DNA of 64,000 nt from Cellulosimicrobium funkei (GTDB lineage: Bacteria > Actinomycetota > Actinomycetes > Actinomycetales > Cellulomonadaceae), in NCBI RefSeq assembly GCF_004519295.1, contig NZ_SOZH01000002.1, positions 62,001 to 126,000 on the forward strand, written 5' to 3'. Positions within the stretch are counted from its first letter, which is position 1. Each line of letters starts with the position of its first letter. Under the pieces are notes generated by a model. It did not search any database. It saw only the letters and a list, made by a program, of their open reading frames with translations, and was not told where the DNA came from. Shown piece after piece: positions 25,774 to 34,756 of this stretch. The translations under genes were made by a program, and so were the position numbers.

Positions 25774-26454
25774 TCAGGCGGGGAGCGGGGTGCTCGGGCG
25801 AGCGGGGGCGGGGCGGGCGGCGACGTGGCCGTGGCCGGCGACGTCGACCCCGACCGCGAGGAGGCGGGGGACGCCGTCGGTCACCTCGACGGTCGAGACG
25901 GACGCGTTGGGCAGCGCGACGAGGCCGGTGGGGGCGAGCGTCGCGAGCCACGCGCCGAGCGTGAGGCCGTGCCCGACGACGAGCACGTGCCGGTCGCGCG
26001 TCGCGCCCGGGCGGGACGCGTCGTCGTGCGCGGCGACGACGCGCGTGAACACCGCGCGCACGCGAGCCATGAAGTCCCGGCCCGGCTCGCCGCCGCCGAC
26101 GCCCGGGTGGGTGCCCGCGAGCATGCGGGGCACGAGCTCGGCCCACGGCTCGACGGCGTCGAGCTGCGACTCCGGCCGTCGCTCGTAGGAGCCGAACGAC
26201 AGCTCGCGCAGGTCGGGGTCGACCGTGAGCGGGAGGTCGGAATGGTGCCGCAGGATCTCCATCGCCGTGAGGACCGCGCGGCCCTGCGGCGAGGAGTAGG
26301 CGGCCGCGAAGTCGTGCCGCGCGAGGTGCTGCGCCGTGACGCGCACGCCCGCGCGTCCGGTGCGGGTGAGGGGGGAGTCGCACGCACCCTGCAGGTGGCG
26401 TCGTGCGTTGAGGTAGGTCTGCCCGTGGCGTACGAGCGTGATCGTCAGGGTCAT
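25774..26454 (-). CDS. Histidine phosphatase family protein
   Basis: 226 residues; the ATG at 26454 opens directly into the catalytic motif TLVRHGQTYLNARR, so this start is preferred over the longer open frame. Other phosphoglycerate-mutase-superfamily elements: YSSPQGRAVLTA, DLRELSFGSYERRPE and the second catalytic histidine in LVVGHGLTLGAWL. It transfers a phosphoryl group through a phosphohistidine, most likely as a small-molecule phosphatase; substrate unknown. The last ~20 residues (ARPAPARPSTPLPA) are a disordered tail. Confidence 0.88.
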   Translation of the reverse strand: MTLTITLVRHGQTYLNARRHLQGACDSPLTRTGRAGVRVTAQHLARHDFAAAYSSPQGRAVLTAMEILRHHSDLPLTVDPDLRELSFGSYERRPESQLDAVEPWAELVPRMLAGTHPGVGGGEPGRDFMARVRAVFTRVVAAHDDASRPGATRDRHVLVVGHGLTLGAWLATLAPTGLVALPNASVSTVEVTDGVPRLLAVGVDVAGHGHVAARPAPARPSTPLPA

Positions 26455-26575
26455 CGTCGCTGTGCCCTCTCCGGTTCGTCCCGGTCTGCTGGTCACGGCC
26501 GACGCTAGGGGACGGGGGTGTCGGCACGACGACCGCCGGGTGACGCCGGGGTGGCGGGTGCCGGAACGCCGTCCC

Positions 26576-27784
26576 TCAGGAGCGCGCGGTGACCTCGTCG
26601 CGGTGCCGGGCGTCGTCGGGCCCGGGAGCGTCGTCGGCGCCGCGCGGACCCGCCTGCTCGGCGTCGGGTGCCTCCGCCTGCACGGGCACGCGCTCCTCGG
26701 GCTGCTCGGGAGCGACGGGCGCGGGCCACGGCTCGTCGGCGACGGCCGACCCGGCGTGCGGTCGCGCGCCCGCGTGCCGGTGCGCGACCACCGCGAGCGG
26801 CGCCACGAGCACCCCGCACACCATCCCCCACGAGAGGCCCGCCTCGAGCACGGGGAGGGTGCGGCCGGCGTCGGGCAGCACGCCGCCCGCGGCGAGCGTG
26901 GAGGAGACGACGGGCACCGCCGCCGCGAGGGCCGCACCCCCGGCGCACGCGAGCCACACCCCGAGCAGCAGCGCCGCGCGGCCCTCGACCGGCGGCAGGC
27001 GTCGCGCGGCGAGCGCCGTGAGCAGCCCGACCGCGAGACCGACGCCGACGGGCAGCAGCAGGTGCACGGGGTCGGCGAGGAGCGCCGCGCGGTCGACGGC
27101 GATCCGGGCGGAGGGCAGCAGCACGACGTCGCGCGCCACGCCCCACGGCGACTGCGGGTCCGCCGCCCCCGGGAGCGTCGTGCGCCCGACGCCCGCGGCC
27201 GCCCACAGCACGCCCGTCGCCGTGCCCGCGGCGAGCGCGGCGGGCCACGCGCGCACGCGCGGCGGCGTCCGGGTGTGCCGCGTGCCGGCGGGGTCGTCGT
27301 GGCGGTCGGTGAGGGCGCGCGCGACGGCGACCGTCACCGCCACGAGCGGGCCGTTGACGAACCCCCACCAGCCGCCGAGCGCGGTCGCGACGAACCGGCT
27401 GATCGTGTCCGCGCGCCAGGCGAGCGTGACGCCCGCGAACCAGGCCGCCGTCGCGGCGAGCGCGGACGCGAGCACGGCCGCGCCCCAGACGGCGAGGAAC
27501 GCGGCCCAGCGGCCCTCGCCCGCGGGCAGGCGCCGCAGCACGAGGTGCGTGCCGAGGGCGACGACCCCGCCCGCGAGGGCGGCCGTGAGCACGGTGCTGC
27601 CCGACACCTGCTGACCGCCCGTGACGACGCCGGTCGGGTGGGGCAGGAGCGTCCGGACGAGCCCGGCGGGCAGGGCGTGCGTCGCCCCGGCGAGCCAGTC
27701 CGCGACCCGCCCGGTGACGACCCAGAGCACCGCGGTGAGCGTCCCCGCGGCGACGACGGCGGGCACGGTCCTCGATGACGGCAT
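26576..27784 (-). CDS. Hypothetical multi-pass membrane protein
   Basis: 402 residues starting at an ATG. Around nine to ten hydrophobic segments spread over residues 8-345, with short polar loops and a cytoplasmic acidic C-terminal tail of ~55 residues (PVAPEQPEERVPVQAE...). I do not recognise a transport family. The regular pattern of paired segments (VLRRLPAGEGRWAAFLAVWGA near residue 85 and ARRLPPVEGRAALLLGVWLA near residue 260) shows an internal duplication of about 175 residues. Divergent from the alpha/beta hydrolase gene, with a 117-base gap. Confidence 0.75.
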   Translation of the reverse strand: MPSSRTVPAVVAAGTLTAVLWVVTGRVADWLAGATHALPAGLVRTLLPHPTGVVTGGQQVSGSTVLTAALAGGVVALGTHLVLRRLPAGEGRWAAFLAVWGAAVLASALAATAAWFAGVTLAWRADTISRFVATALGGWWGFVNGPLVAVTVAVARALTDRHDDPAGTRHTRTPPRVRAWPAALAAGTATGVLWAAAGVGRTTLPGAADPQSPWGVARDVVLLPSARIAVDRAALLADPVHLLLPVGVGLAVGLLTALAARRLPPVEGRAALLLGVWLACAGGAALAAAVPVVSSTLAAGGVLPDAGRTLPVLEAGLSWGMVCGVLVAPLAVVAHRHAGARPHAGSAVADEPWPAPVAPEQPEERVPVQAEAPDAEQAGPRGADDAPGPDDARHRDEVTARS

Positions 27785-27901
27785 CCTGCGAGGGTAGTGG
27801 CAACGCGCGGCCGCGCGGACCGCTCAGTTCCGGCGGCGGTCGCCGTCTCTACGCACGGGACCTGCCGCGACGCGCGGCGGGACGACGACACGGAGGACGT
27901 C

Positions 27902-28780
27902 ATGAGCGAGACCACGACCCGCACCACGAGCCGCACCCTGGACGTGCCGGGAGCCGTCCTGGCCTACGACGTCCGGACCCCCGCGGCGCCGGGCGACCTG
28001 CCGCCGCTCGTCGTCATGGGCTCGCCCATGGCGGCGTCGGGGTTCGGGCAGCTCGTGGACCTGATCGACGACCGGGTGGTCGTCACGTACGACCCGCGCG
28101 GCACGGAGCGCAGCACGCTCGCCGCCGACGGCGAGGTGTCGGTCGAGCGGCACGCGGACGACCTGCACGAGGTCGTGGCCGCCCTCGGGCTGGGGCCGGT
28201 GGACGTGTTCGGGTCGAGCGGGGGCGGCGTCGTCGGGCTCTCGTGGATCGAGCGGCACCCGGAGGACGTGCGGACGTTCGTCGCGCACGAGCCGCCCATC
28301 ACGCCGCTGCTGGAGGACGCCGAGACCGCGACGGCGGTGCAGGCGGACATCGTGGAGACGTACCGCCGCGAGGGCTTCGGGCCTGCGATGGCGAAGTTCG
28401 TCGCGCTCGTCAGCCACGTGGGGCCGCTGCCCGCGGACTACCTCGACCGCCCGGCGCCCGACCCGGCGATGTTCGGCTTCCCGACGGAGGACGACGGGTC
28501 GCGCGACGACCTGCTCCTCGGCCTCAACCTGGCCACCATGCCGTCGTGGGCGCCCGACGGCGACGCCCTGCGCGCGGCGACGACCCGCATCGTCCCGGCC
28601 GTGAGCGCCGCGGGGGAGGGCACGCTCGCGTGGCGGGGCGGCGCGGCCCTCGCCGCACTCCTGGGCGTCGAGCCGGTGACGTTCCCGGGCGACCACGGCG
28701 GCTTCATGGTCAACGAGTGGTCGCCCGCGAACGACCCGGCCGCGTTCGCGGCGACCCTGCGCGAGGCGCTCGCGGGCTGA
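27902..28780 (+). CDS. Alpha/beta-fold hydrolase
   Basis: 292 residues from an ATG preceded by GGAGG. Fold signatures: PLVVMGSPMAASGFGQL, VVVTYDPRGTERST, and the nucleophile elbow FGSSGGGVVGL with Ser near residue 102; a C-terminal GDHGGFM holds the probable catalytic His. The elbow with SSGG is common among actinobacterial alpha/beta hydrolases of unknown substrate. Cytoplasmic, monocistronic; its stop is only 15 bases from the stop of the convergent membrane-protein gene. Confidence 0.87.
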   Translation: MSETTTRTTSRTLDVPGAVLAYDVRTPAAPGDLPPLVVMGSPMAASGFGQLVDLIDDRVVVTYDPRGTERSTLAADGEVSVERHADDLHEVVAALGLGPVDVFGSSGGGVVGLSWIERHPEDVRTFVAHEPPITPLLEDAETATAVQADIVETYRREGFGPAMAKFVALVSHVGPLPADYLDRPAPDPAMFGFPTEDDGSRDDLLLGLNLATMPSWAPDGDALRAATTRIVPAVSAAGEGTLAWRGGAALAALLGVEPVTFPGDHGGFMVNEWSPANDPAAFAATLREALAG

Positions 28781-28795
28781 CGGCGCGCCCCGGTC

Positions 28796-29404
28796 TCAGT
28801 GGAAGGCGGCGAGGGCGAGGCAGCCCAGGCCGAGGACGACGTCGAAGTACAGGCACGCCTCCGCCATCGGCCGGGGGACGACCTCGCCGCGCCGGTGGTG
28901 GACGACGTCCCAGGCGGCGTGGCCGGCCAGGGTCAGCCCTGCCACGACGAGACCGACGCCCGGGTCGACGGCGAGCGCCACCACAGCGAGGGACCCGTAG
29001 CCGAGAAGTGCGGCCGCCTGGGGGAGCGTCGGTCGTGCCGCGCCGCGCGCGACACCGATCCCGAGCAGCACGAGCGCGGTGAGCCCGATGCCGGCCCACC
29101 AGGGGATGCCCGCCACCTCGCTCGCGACCACGACGAGCGAGGCGCCGAGGATGCTCACCCAGGCGACCCAGGGGCGTCCGAGCGCTGCTGCGGCCACGTA
29201 GCAGAGCGCGGCCGCGCTCACGCCGATCGCCAGGGTGGTGCGGTCGGCCACGCCGATCGCGAGCAGCAGGACGGCGACGCCGAGGCCGAGCGCGGCGGGC
29301 CAGCGGGCCACGACGGCCCGGGCGGTGCTCGTCCCGGTGCTCGTCCCCCGCGCGGTTCCGGAGCGCGGTCCGGTGGTCTGCCGGGCGGTGCGTGGAGTGC
29401 TCAT
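28796..29404 (-). CDS. Hypothetical small multi-pass membrane protein
   Basis: 202 residues. A Thr/Ser/Arg-rich cytoplasmic N-terminus of ~33 residues is followed by about six hydrophobic segments. A HAAWDVVHHRRGEVVPRPMAEACLYFD stretch near residue 165 supplies conserved-looking His and Glu residues inside or next to a membrane segment. Unknown family. It diverges from the GlxA-type regulator gene and may be its target. Confidence 0.75.
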   Translation of the reverse strand: MSTPRTARQTTGPRSGTARGTSTGTSTARAVVARWPAALGLGVAVLLLAIGVADRTTLAIGVSAAALCYVAAAALGRPWVAWVSILGASLVVVASEVAGIPWWAGIGLTALVLLGIGVARGAARPTLPQAAALLGYGSLAVVALAVDPGVGLVVAGLTLAGHAAWDVVHHRRGEVVPRPMAEACLYFDVVLGLGCLALAAFH

Positions 29405-29481
29405 GACGTCCTCGACTCTCGTGGCGGTGCGGTCGGGTGACCGCGCTCTCCTGGGAGGACCAGCCTCACCCTGGGCTGCGG

Positions 29482-29496
29482 TACTCCCCGGGGGTA
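29482..29496. promoter_or_regulatory. Palindromic operator candidate in divergent gap
   Basis: TACTCCCCGGGGGTA, a 15-base near-perfect inverted repeat, lies in the 149-base gap between the divergent membrane-protein and GlxA-type regulator genes. It resembles TACCC/GGGTA sites of metal regulators, but no metal gene is adjacent; it could equally be the site of the neighbouring regulator. Confidence 0.4.
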
Positions 29497-29553
29497 TCGT
29501 GGACGGTGTCCGGATCCGTGGACCGGACGTCGGGAACCCGGGGGTGACGGCTC

Positions 29554-30600
29554 ATGGCGGAGCGGTTGGTGGCGGTCGTCGGCTACGCCGGCGCGGAGCT
29601 CCTGGACATCGCGTGCGTGACCTCGACGCTCGTCCTCGCGAACCGTGTGGGCGCCGCGCCGCTCTACCGGGTGGTGCTGCTGACCCCGGGCGGGCGACCC
29701 GTCGCGTGCGACTCGGGCCTCACGCTCGCGAGCCACGGCTCCCTCCAGCGGTGGGTCGAGCCGGTCGACACGGTCGTCGTGACCGGAGGGCTCGGCCACG
29801 AGGAGGCCGGTGCCGACCCGCTCGTCGTCGCGCACGTGCGCCGGGTGGCCGCCCTGAGTCGCAGGGTCGCGTCGGTCTGCACGGGCGCGACCGTCCTCGC
29901 GGCGACGGGTCTCCTCGACGGGCGTCGTGCCACCACGCACTGGCGCTACGCCGACCGGCTCGCGCAGGAGTACCCCGCCGTCCGCGTCGACCCGGCGCCC
30001 ATCTACGTGCGCGACGACAACGTCTACACGTCGGCGGGCGTGACGAGCGCGCTCGACCTCACGCTCGCGCTGGTCGAGGAGGACAACGGTCCGGAGCTCG
30101 CCCGCAGGGTGGCCCGCGCGCTCGTGACGTACCTCCAGCGTCCGGGGAACCAGGCCCAGATGAGCGTCTTCACGGCGGCCCCTCAGGTACGGGACGCATG
30201 CGTCCGGGCCGTGGTCGACCTCGTCGCCGCGCGGCTCGACGGAGACCTCTCGCTCCCCGCCCTCGCCGCCCACGCGGGCGTGAGCCAGCGCCAGCTCACG
30301 CGCCTGTTCGTCCGGCACCTCGGCCGCACGCCGGCGCGGTACGTCCGGCGAGCCCGGACCGAGGCGGCGGCCCACCTGCTCGCGTCGACCGACCGCCCGG
30401 TCACCACCGTCGCCCGCGAGTGCGGGCTGAGGTCCGCGGAGGCGCTGCGGCAGGCGTTCGCCGCGGAGTACGGCCTCGCGCCCTCGCAGTACCGGGCCGC
30501 GCACCGGCGTGCCGGGCGCCTCGCCCCGCCTGGCGGGACCGGTCCGGGAGCCGCCGGGCTCCGCGGCGCGCGCGGCGAGCAGGAGCGGCTGCCGACGTAG
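29554..30600 (+). CDS. GlxA-type transcriptional regulator (DJ-1/PfpI plus AraC HTH)
   Basis: 348 residues. Residues about 5-170 form a DJ-1/PfpI-like domain (VAVVGYAGAELLDIACVTSTL, VASVCTGATVLAATGLLDGRRATTHW with the nucleophile-elbow Cys, VYTSAGVTSALDL). Residues about 220-325 hold the double helix-turn-helix of AraC regulators (LAAHAGVSQRQLTRLFVRHLGRTPARYVRRAR, then VARECGLRSAEALRQAFAAEYGLAPSQYR). It binds DNA and probably senses a small metabolite. Its likely targets are itself and the divergent membrane protein. The ligand is unknown. Confidence 0.9.
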   Translation: MAERLVAVVGYAGAELLDIACVTSTLVLANRVGAAPLYRVVLLTPGGRPVACDSGLTLASHGSLQRWVEPVDTVVVTGGLGHEEAGADPLVVAHVRRVAALSRRVASVCTGATVLAATGLLDGRRATTHWRYADRLAQEYPAVRVDPAPIYVRDDNVYTSAGVTSALDLTLALVEEDNGPELARRVARALVTYLQRPGNQAQMSVFTAAPQVRDACVRAVVDLVAARLDGDLSLPALAAHAGVSQRQLTRLFVRHLGRTPARYVRRARTEAAAHLLASTDRPVTTVARECGLRSAEALRQAFAAEYGLAPSQYRAAHRRAGRLAPPGGTGPGAAGLRGARGEQERLPT

Positions 30601-30603
30601 GGA

Positions 30604-30636
30604 ACCCGCGCACGGCCCACCGGGCCCGTCGCGGGT
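30604..30636. terminator. Hairpin between convergent genes
   Basis: ACCCGCG at 30604-30610 pairs with CGCGGGT at 30630-30636, with further internal pairing, in the 44-base gap between the GlxA-type gene and the GH65 gene. Confidence 0.5.
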
Positions 30637-30644
30637 ACGTCCAC

Positions 30645-32966
30645 CTACGAGGTGGCGAAGAGCGGCGCGCGGCCGGGCGGCTGCGCGGGCGGCGGGTCCT
30701 GGATCCCGGCGAGCAGGGGCCGCTCGAAGACCGCGTGCTCGGGCGTGAGCTCGAACGGCTCGTCGCCGTGCACGACCCGCAGCCGCTCGCCGGACTCGAG
30801 GCGGTACGTGACGCCGTCGGGCCGGACCTCGACGCGCGCCCGGGCGTCGCCGTGGTGGACGGCGAGCGCGAGCCGCGTGAGCCGGGACGGGAGCCGGGGG
30901 GCGAGGCGGAGCCCGTCGTCGTCGTGCCGCAGCCCCACGATGCCCGTGACGACGGCGGTCCAGGCGCCCGCGAGCGACGCGACGTGCAGCCCGCCGTCGG
31001 TCGAGCCGCGCAGGTCGCACAGGTCGAGGAGCGCGCACTCGCGCGCGTAGTCGTACGCGAGGTCGACGTAGCCGATCTCCGCGGCGACGACCGCCTGCAC
31101 GGGCGCCGAGAGCGACGAGTCGCGGACGGTCAGCGGCTCGTAGTAGTCGAAGTCGCGGCGGCGCTGCTCGGGCGTGAACTCCTCGGGCGCGGCGTGCAGG
31201 GCGAGCACGAGGTCGGCCTGCTTGACGACCTGCCGCCGGTACAGCTCGACGTAGTGCACGTGGTCGTCGAGCGGGAACCGCGCGGTGCCCCGCGACTCGA
31301 AGTCCCAGGGGGCGTGCCGCGTGAAGTCCTGCGACTGCTCCGTGACGCCGAGCTCCGCGTCGTACGGGACGACCATCCGGTCCGCCGCACGCCGCCACCC
31401 CGCGCGCTCGTCCGGGGTCACGTCCAGCCGCGCCGCCTGCTCCGGGAACCGCTCGCACAGCTCGTCGGCCGCGCGCAGGTTCTTGCGCGCCATGAGGTTC
31501 GTGTACGTGTTGTTGTCCACGACGGCGGTGTACTCGTCGGGCCCGGTCACGCCGTCGATGCGGAAGCCGTCGGCCGTGTGGTGGCCGCGCCCGGCCCACA
31601 GCCGCGCGGTCTGCACCACGAGGTCGACGACGACGTCCCGGGCGAGCTCGTCGTCGTGCGTGGCGGCGACGTGCCGCACGGCGGCGAGCGCGACGGCCGA
31701 CGAGACGTGGAACGCGGCGGTGCTCGCGGGCCAGTAGCCCGACGACTCCCGACCGCTGATCGTGCGCCACGGGAACGCCGCGCCGGGCAGGCCCAGCTCG
31801 GCGGCCCGCTCGCACGCGTGGGGGAGGGTGGCGTGCCGCCAGCGCAGGTGCGCGGCCGCGGCGTCGGGCAGCACGTGGTCCAGCACGGGGAGCACGAACG
31901 TGTCCGAGTCCCAGAAGGCGTGGCCCGCGTAGCCGGTGCCCGTGAGGCCCTTGGCCCGCACGCCCACGGCCTCGACCCGCGCCGACGCCTGGACCACCTG
32001 GAACAGGCTGTGCCGCAGGGCCTGCTGCATCTCGTCGTCACCGTCGAGCTCGACGTCGCCCCGGTCCCAGACCGCGGCGAGGGCGTCGGCCTGCTCACGC
32101 TCGAGCGCGTCCCAGCCCGCGTCGACGGCCGCGGCGAGCACGGTGTGCGCGTGCGCGGGGAGCGCGTCGGCATCCGCGCCGCCCGCGTACGCGGCGAGGA
32201 CGACGACCTCCAGCCACTCGTCGGCGCGCAGGTCGACGGTGAGGACCGCGGCGCCGCCGCGGTGGTGCCAGCGCGGGCGGACGCCGTCCGCGGCGTCGAC
32301 GAGGTGCGCGGTCTCGGCCGCGACGCCGCGCTCCGAGCGCACGGTGCGCTGGCGCACCGACGACCCCTCGGCGTCGTGCCGGCACGAGACGGTGACCAGC
32401 CCGGGCGCCTCGCGGCCCGGGTCCTGCCCGCCGTGCGCGCAGCCGGGGACCGGGCGCAGGGTGACGGTGACGTCGTCGTGCGCGAGCACGCGCCAGCGCG
32501 ACGCGACGACCTCGCGGCGCGAGAGCGGCACGAGCCGCTCGTTGTGCAGCGTGACGGTCCCGCCCGACGGCGCGGTCCAGCGCAGCTCGCGCCGCAGCAC
32601 GCCCCGGCGCAGGTCGAGCACGCGCTCGTGCGCCTCGACCGTCCCGTCGGGACCCGCGGGGTCGGCGGTCCGGACGTCGACCGGCTCCCCGTCCACGGAC
32701 CAGCCGAGCCGCCACGCGTCGACGACCGGCACGAGGCGCTCCTCGACCTCGGGGTAGGCGTACGCGCGTTCCGCGTAGGTCTGCTCGAACTCTTCGTGCA
32801 CGGAGGCGACGAGGGTCGAGGGGTCGTCGTCGGGGTCCGCCTCGTCGAGCGTGCCGCGGACGCCGACGTACCCGTTGGCGAGGGACAGGAGGGACGCGGC
32901 CGTGGCCGGGTCGTCGACGTCGAGGGCCGACTCCCGGACGGACCACGCGGGGAGGTCGCGAGTCAC
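30645..32966 (-). CDS. Family 65 glycoside phosphorylase/hydrolase
   Basis: 773 residues from a GTG with GGAG upstream; the open frame extends 345 bases further but is unsupported there. The length matches GH65 (750-790). The catalytic acid is the Glu of GVTGPDEYTAVVDNNTYTN (about residue 478). Other family blocks: GYVGVRGTLDEADPDD near the N-terminus, GLTGTGYAGHAFWDSDTFVLPVL and FAWRT-like segments. Members phosphorolyse alpha-linked disaccharides such as maltose, trehalose, kojibiose or nigerose, releasing beta-glucose 1-phosphate. No beta-phosphoglucomutase lies beside it, which leaves the disaccharide open. Cytoplasmic. Confidence 0.88.
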   Translation of the reverse strand: MTRDLPAWSVRESALDVDDPATAASLLSLANGYVGVRGTLDEADPDDDPSTLVASVHEEFEQTYAERAYAYPEVEERLVPVVDAWRLGWSVDGEPVDVRTADPAGPDGTVEAHERVLDLRRGVLRRELRWTAPSGGTVTLHNERLVPLSRREVVASRWRVLAHDDVTVTLRPVPGCAHGGQDPGREAPGLVTVSCRHDAEGSSVRQRTVRSERGVAAETAHLVDAADGVRPRWHHRGGAAVLTVDLRADEWLEVVVLAAYAGGADADALPAHAHTVLAAAVDAGWDALEREQADALAAVWDRGDVELDGDDEMQQALRHSLFQVVQASARVEAVGVRAKGLTGTGYAGHAFWDSDTFVLPVLDHVLPDAAAAHLRWRHATLPHACERAAELGLPGAAFPWRTISGRESSGYWPASTAAFHVSSAVALAAVRHVAATHDDELARDVVVDLVVQTARLWAGRGHHTADGFRIDGVTGPDEYTAVVDNNTYTNLMARKNLRAADELCERFPEQAARLDVTPDERAGWRRAADRMVVPYDAELGVTEQSQDFTRHAPWDFESRGTARFPLDDHVHYVELYRRQVVKQADLVLALHAAPEEFTPEQRRRDFDYYEPLTVRDSSLSAPVQAVVAAEIGYVDLAYDYARECALLDLCDLRGSTDGGLHVASLAGAWTAVVTGIVGLRHDDDGLRLAPRLPSRLTRLALAVHHGDARARVEVRPDGVTYRLESGERLRVVHGDEPFELTPEHAVFERPLLAGIQDPPPAQPPGRAPLFATS

Positions 32967-33502
32967 GCGGTCACTCCACCACGACGCCGTGTCGCACACC
33001 CGTCCGGGGCGTGCTCGAGCCCCATCCAGGGCCGCTCCGGAGACAAGTGTCGATCGGCCGTGGACTTTTGCTTGTTGTCGACACAACTTTCGCCTACCTG
33101 TTGACATCCATGCACTGACTGCGGTGTCATGAACCTCGTTGCCCCTGGAACCGACCAGGGGGCCGGACGTCGGCGCAGGGGAGCCCGTCGTCCGGACCGA
33201 CAGCCGGACGGTACGCACCGACGCGTACCCCGGCGGGGCCACGACGGCCCTGGACCTCGCCCCACGGCCGGTCTCCCACCGGCCCGGGTCGAGCCCCGCA
33301 CGACCGAGCAACCTCTCGACCCTCTGCGACCGCGGGACACCCCCGCACCACCCAGTCCTGCTGCTCAGAGTCCCCCCGCACCACCTCGGGGAGCCTCCGC
33401 GCGCCCGAGCGCGCCGGCACGCGGGGCGGCGACCGCCGTCCCGCCGGTCCGGCGCGCCACGGACCGCCCGGACGACCCCGTACGCCCGGAAGGAGTCCCC
33501 CC
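32967..33502. promoter_or_regulatory. Long divergent intergenic region upstream of GH65 and the copper-oxidase operon
   Basis: 536 bases without a supportable gene. It contains a locally AT-richer stretch at 33060-33115, with a TTGACA at 33101-33106 that could be a + strand -35 box, an eight-base palindrome TGTCGACA near 33077, and a small hairpin (CCCCTGG 33142-33148 with CCAGGGG 33155-33161). The region probably carries both divergent promoters and a leader of more than 300 bases for the copper-oxidase operon. Exact start sites cannot be fixed by eye. Confidence 0.4.
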
Positions 33503-34651
33503 ATGCCCGACCCGACGACCGAGACGGCGCCGAGGCCGCTCTCGAGGCGGGCCCTGCTCGCCGGGGCCGGCGTCGTCGCTGCCAGCCCCGCCGCCGCGCT
33601 CCTGCTCGGAGCCGGCGGCAGCGTCGCCGCGGCGCCCCCCGCCGCCGCCGCGACGACCGTCACCGCAGCCACCGGCGTCCGCAAGATCACCATGTACGCC
33701 GAGCGCATCTCCGACACCCTCGTCGGCTACGGGCTCGAGCGCGGCAAGGCGACCGTCCCCGGGCCCATCCTCGAGATGTGGGAGGGCGAGACCCTCGAGA
33801 TCACGCTCGTCAACACGACGGACAAGCGCCTGTCGATCCACCCGCACGGCGTGAACTACGACGTCAACAGCGACGGCAGCACGTTCAACAACTCGTTCAA
33901 CGAGCCGGGCGAGACGCGGACGTACACGTGGTCGACGGTCAAGATGGCGCGCGACCGCGGCATCTGGATGCCCGGCAGCGCGGGGTACTGGCACTACCAC
34001 GACCACGCGTGGGGCGAGCACGGGACGCAGGGCCTCGCCGCGGGCCTCTACGGCGCGCTCGTCGTGCGCCGGGTCGGCGACGTGCTGCCGCAGAAGCAGT
34101 TCACGATGGTCTTCAACGACATGACCATCAACAACAAGGTCGCGCCGGACACGCCGATGTTCGAGGCGAAGCTCGGCGAGCGCGTCGAGTTCATCTGCAT
34201 CGGCCACGGCAACCAGCTCCACACCTTCCACCTCCACGCGCACCGCTGGGCGAACAACCGCACCGGCCTGCTCGCGGACCAGTACGACCCGAGCCAGGTC
34301 GTCGACAACCGGGACCTCAACCCGGGCGACGCGTTCGGGTTCCAGGTCGTCGCCGGGCTCGGTGTCGGACCCGGTGCGTGGATGTACCACTGCCACGTCC
34401 AGTTCCACTCCGACGGCGGCATGGCGGGCATCTTCCTCGTGCGCAACGCCGACGGCTCGATGCCGCCGGGCGCCCAGGAGTCGATCGACCGCTTCCAGGG
34501 TCACGGCAGCCACACCATGTCGGCCCCGTCCGGGGCCGCGCCGTCCGGCGCCGCCGCGACGACGAGCGCCCCGGCCACCGCCCCCGGCGGTCCGGCCGGC
34601 GGTGGCTCCGGGCCGGCCGTCGTCGACCTCACGGGCCACGCCGGCCACTGA
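33503..34651 (+). CDS. Two-domain multicopper oxidase (small laccase-like)
   Basis: 382 residues; the ATG follows AAGGAG. The N-terminus RPLSRRALLAGAG is a twin-arginine-type leader ending in an Ala-rich stretch, suggesting export of the folded, copper-loaded protein. All copper-ligand blocks are visible: HPHG near residue 113, HYHDH near 164, HTFHLH near 240 and HCHVQFH near 296, whose Cys and flanking His make the type 1/trinuclear bridge. Two cupredoxin domains fit the small laccase class, which works as a trimer, oxidising a donor and reducing O2 to water. A Ser/Pro/Gly-rich tail follows. First gene of a three-gene secreted redox cluster. Confidence 0.9.
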   Translation: MPDPTTETAPRPLSRRALLAGAGVVAASPAAALLLGAGGSVAAAPPAAAATTVTAATGVRKITMYAERISDTLVGYGLERGKATVPGPILEMWEGETLEITLVNTTDKRLSIHPHGVNYDVNSDGSTFNNSFNEPGETRTYTWSTVKMARDRGIWMPGSAGYWHYHDHAWGEHGTQGLAAGLYGALVVRRVGDVLPQKQFTMVFNDMTINNKVAPDTPMFEAKLGERVEFICIGHGNQLHTFHLHAHRWANNRTGLLADQYDPSQVVDNRDLNPGDAFGFQVVAGLGVGPGAWMYHCHVQFHSDGGMAGIFLVRNADGSMPPGAQESIDRFQGHGSHTMSAPSGAAPSGAAATTSAPATAPGGPAGGGSGPAVVDLTGHAGH

Positions 34652-34668
34652 CCGTCCGCTGGTGAGGT

Positions 34669-34691
34669 GGGGCGGGCCGCCGGCCCGTCCC
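34669..34691 (+). terminator. Hairpin after the multicopper oxidase gene
   Basis: GGGGCGGGCC at 34669-34678 pairs with GGCCCGTCCC at 34682-34691 (9 of 10). With no T-run it may attenuate rather than end transcription into the next gene. Confidence 0.45.
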
Positions 34692-34756
34692 GCACCCGGC
34701 AGGACCCGCTCCCGGCCCGTCCGGGAGCGTCGCACCGATGACGAAGGAGTTGGAGA

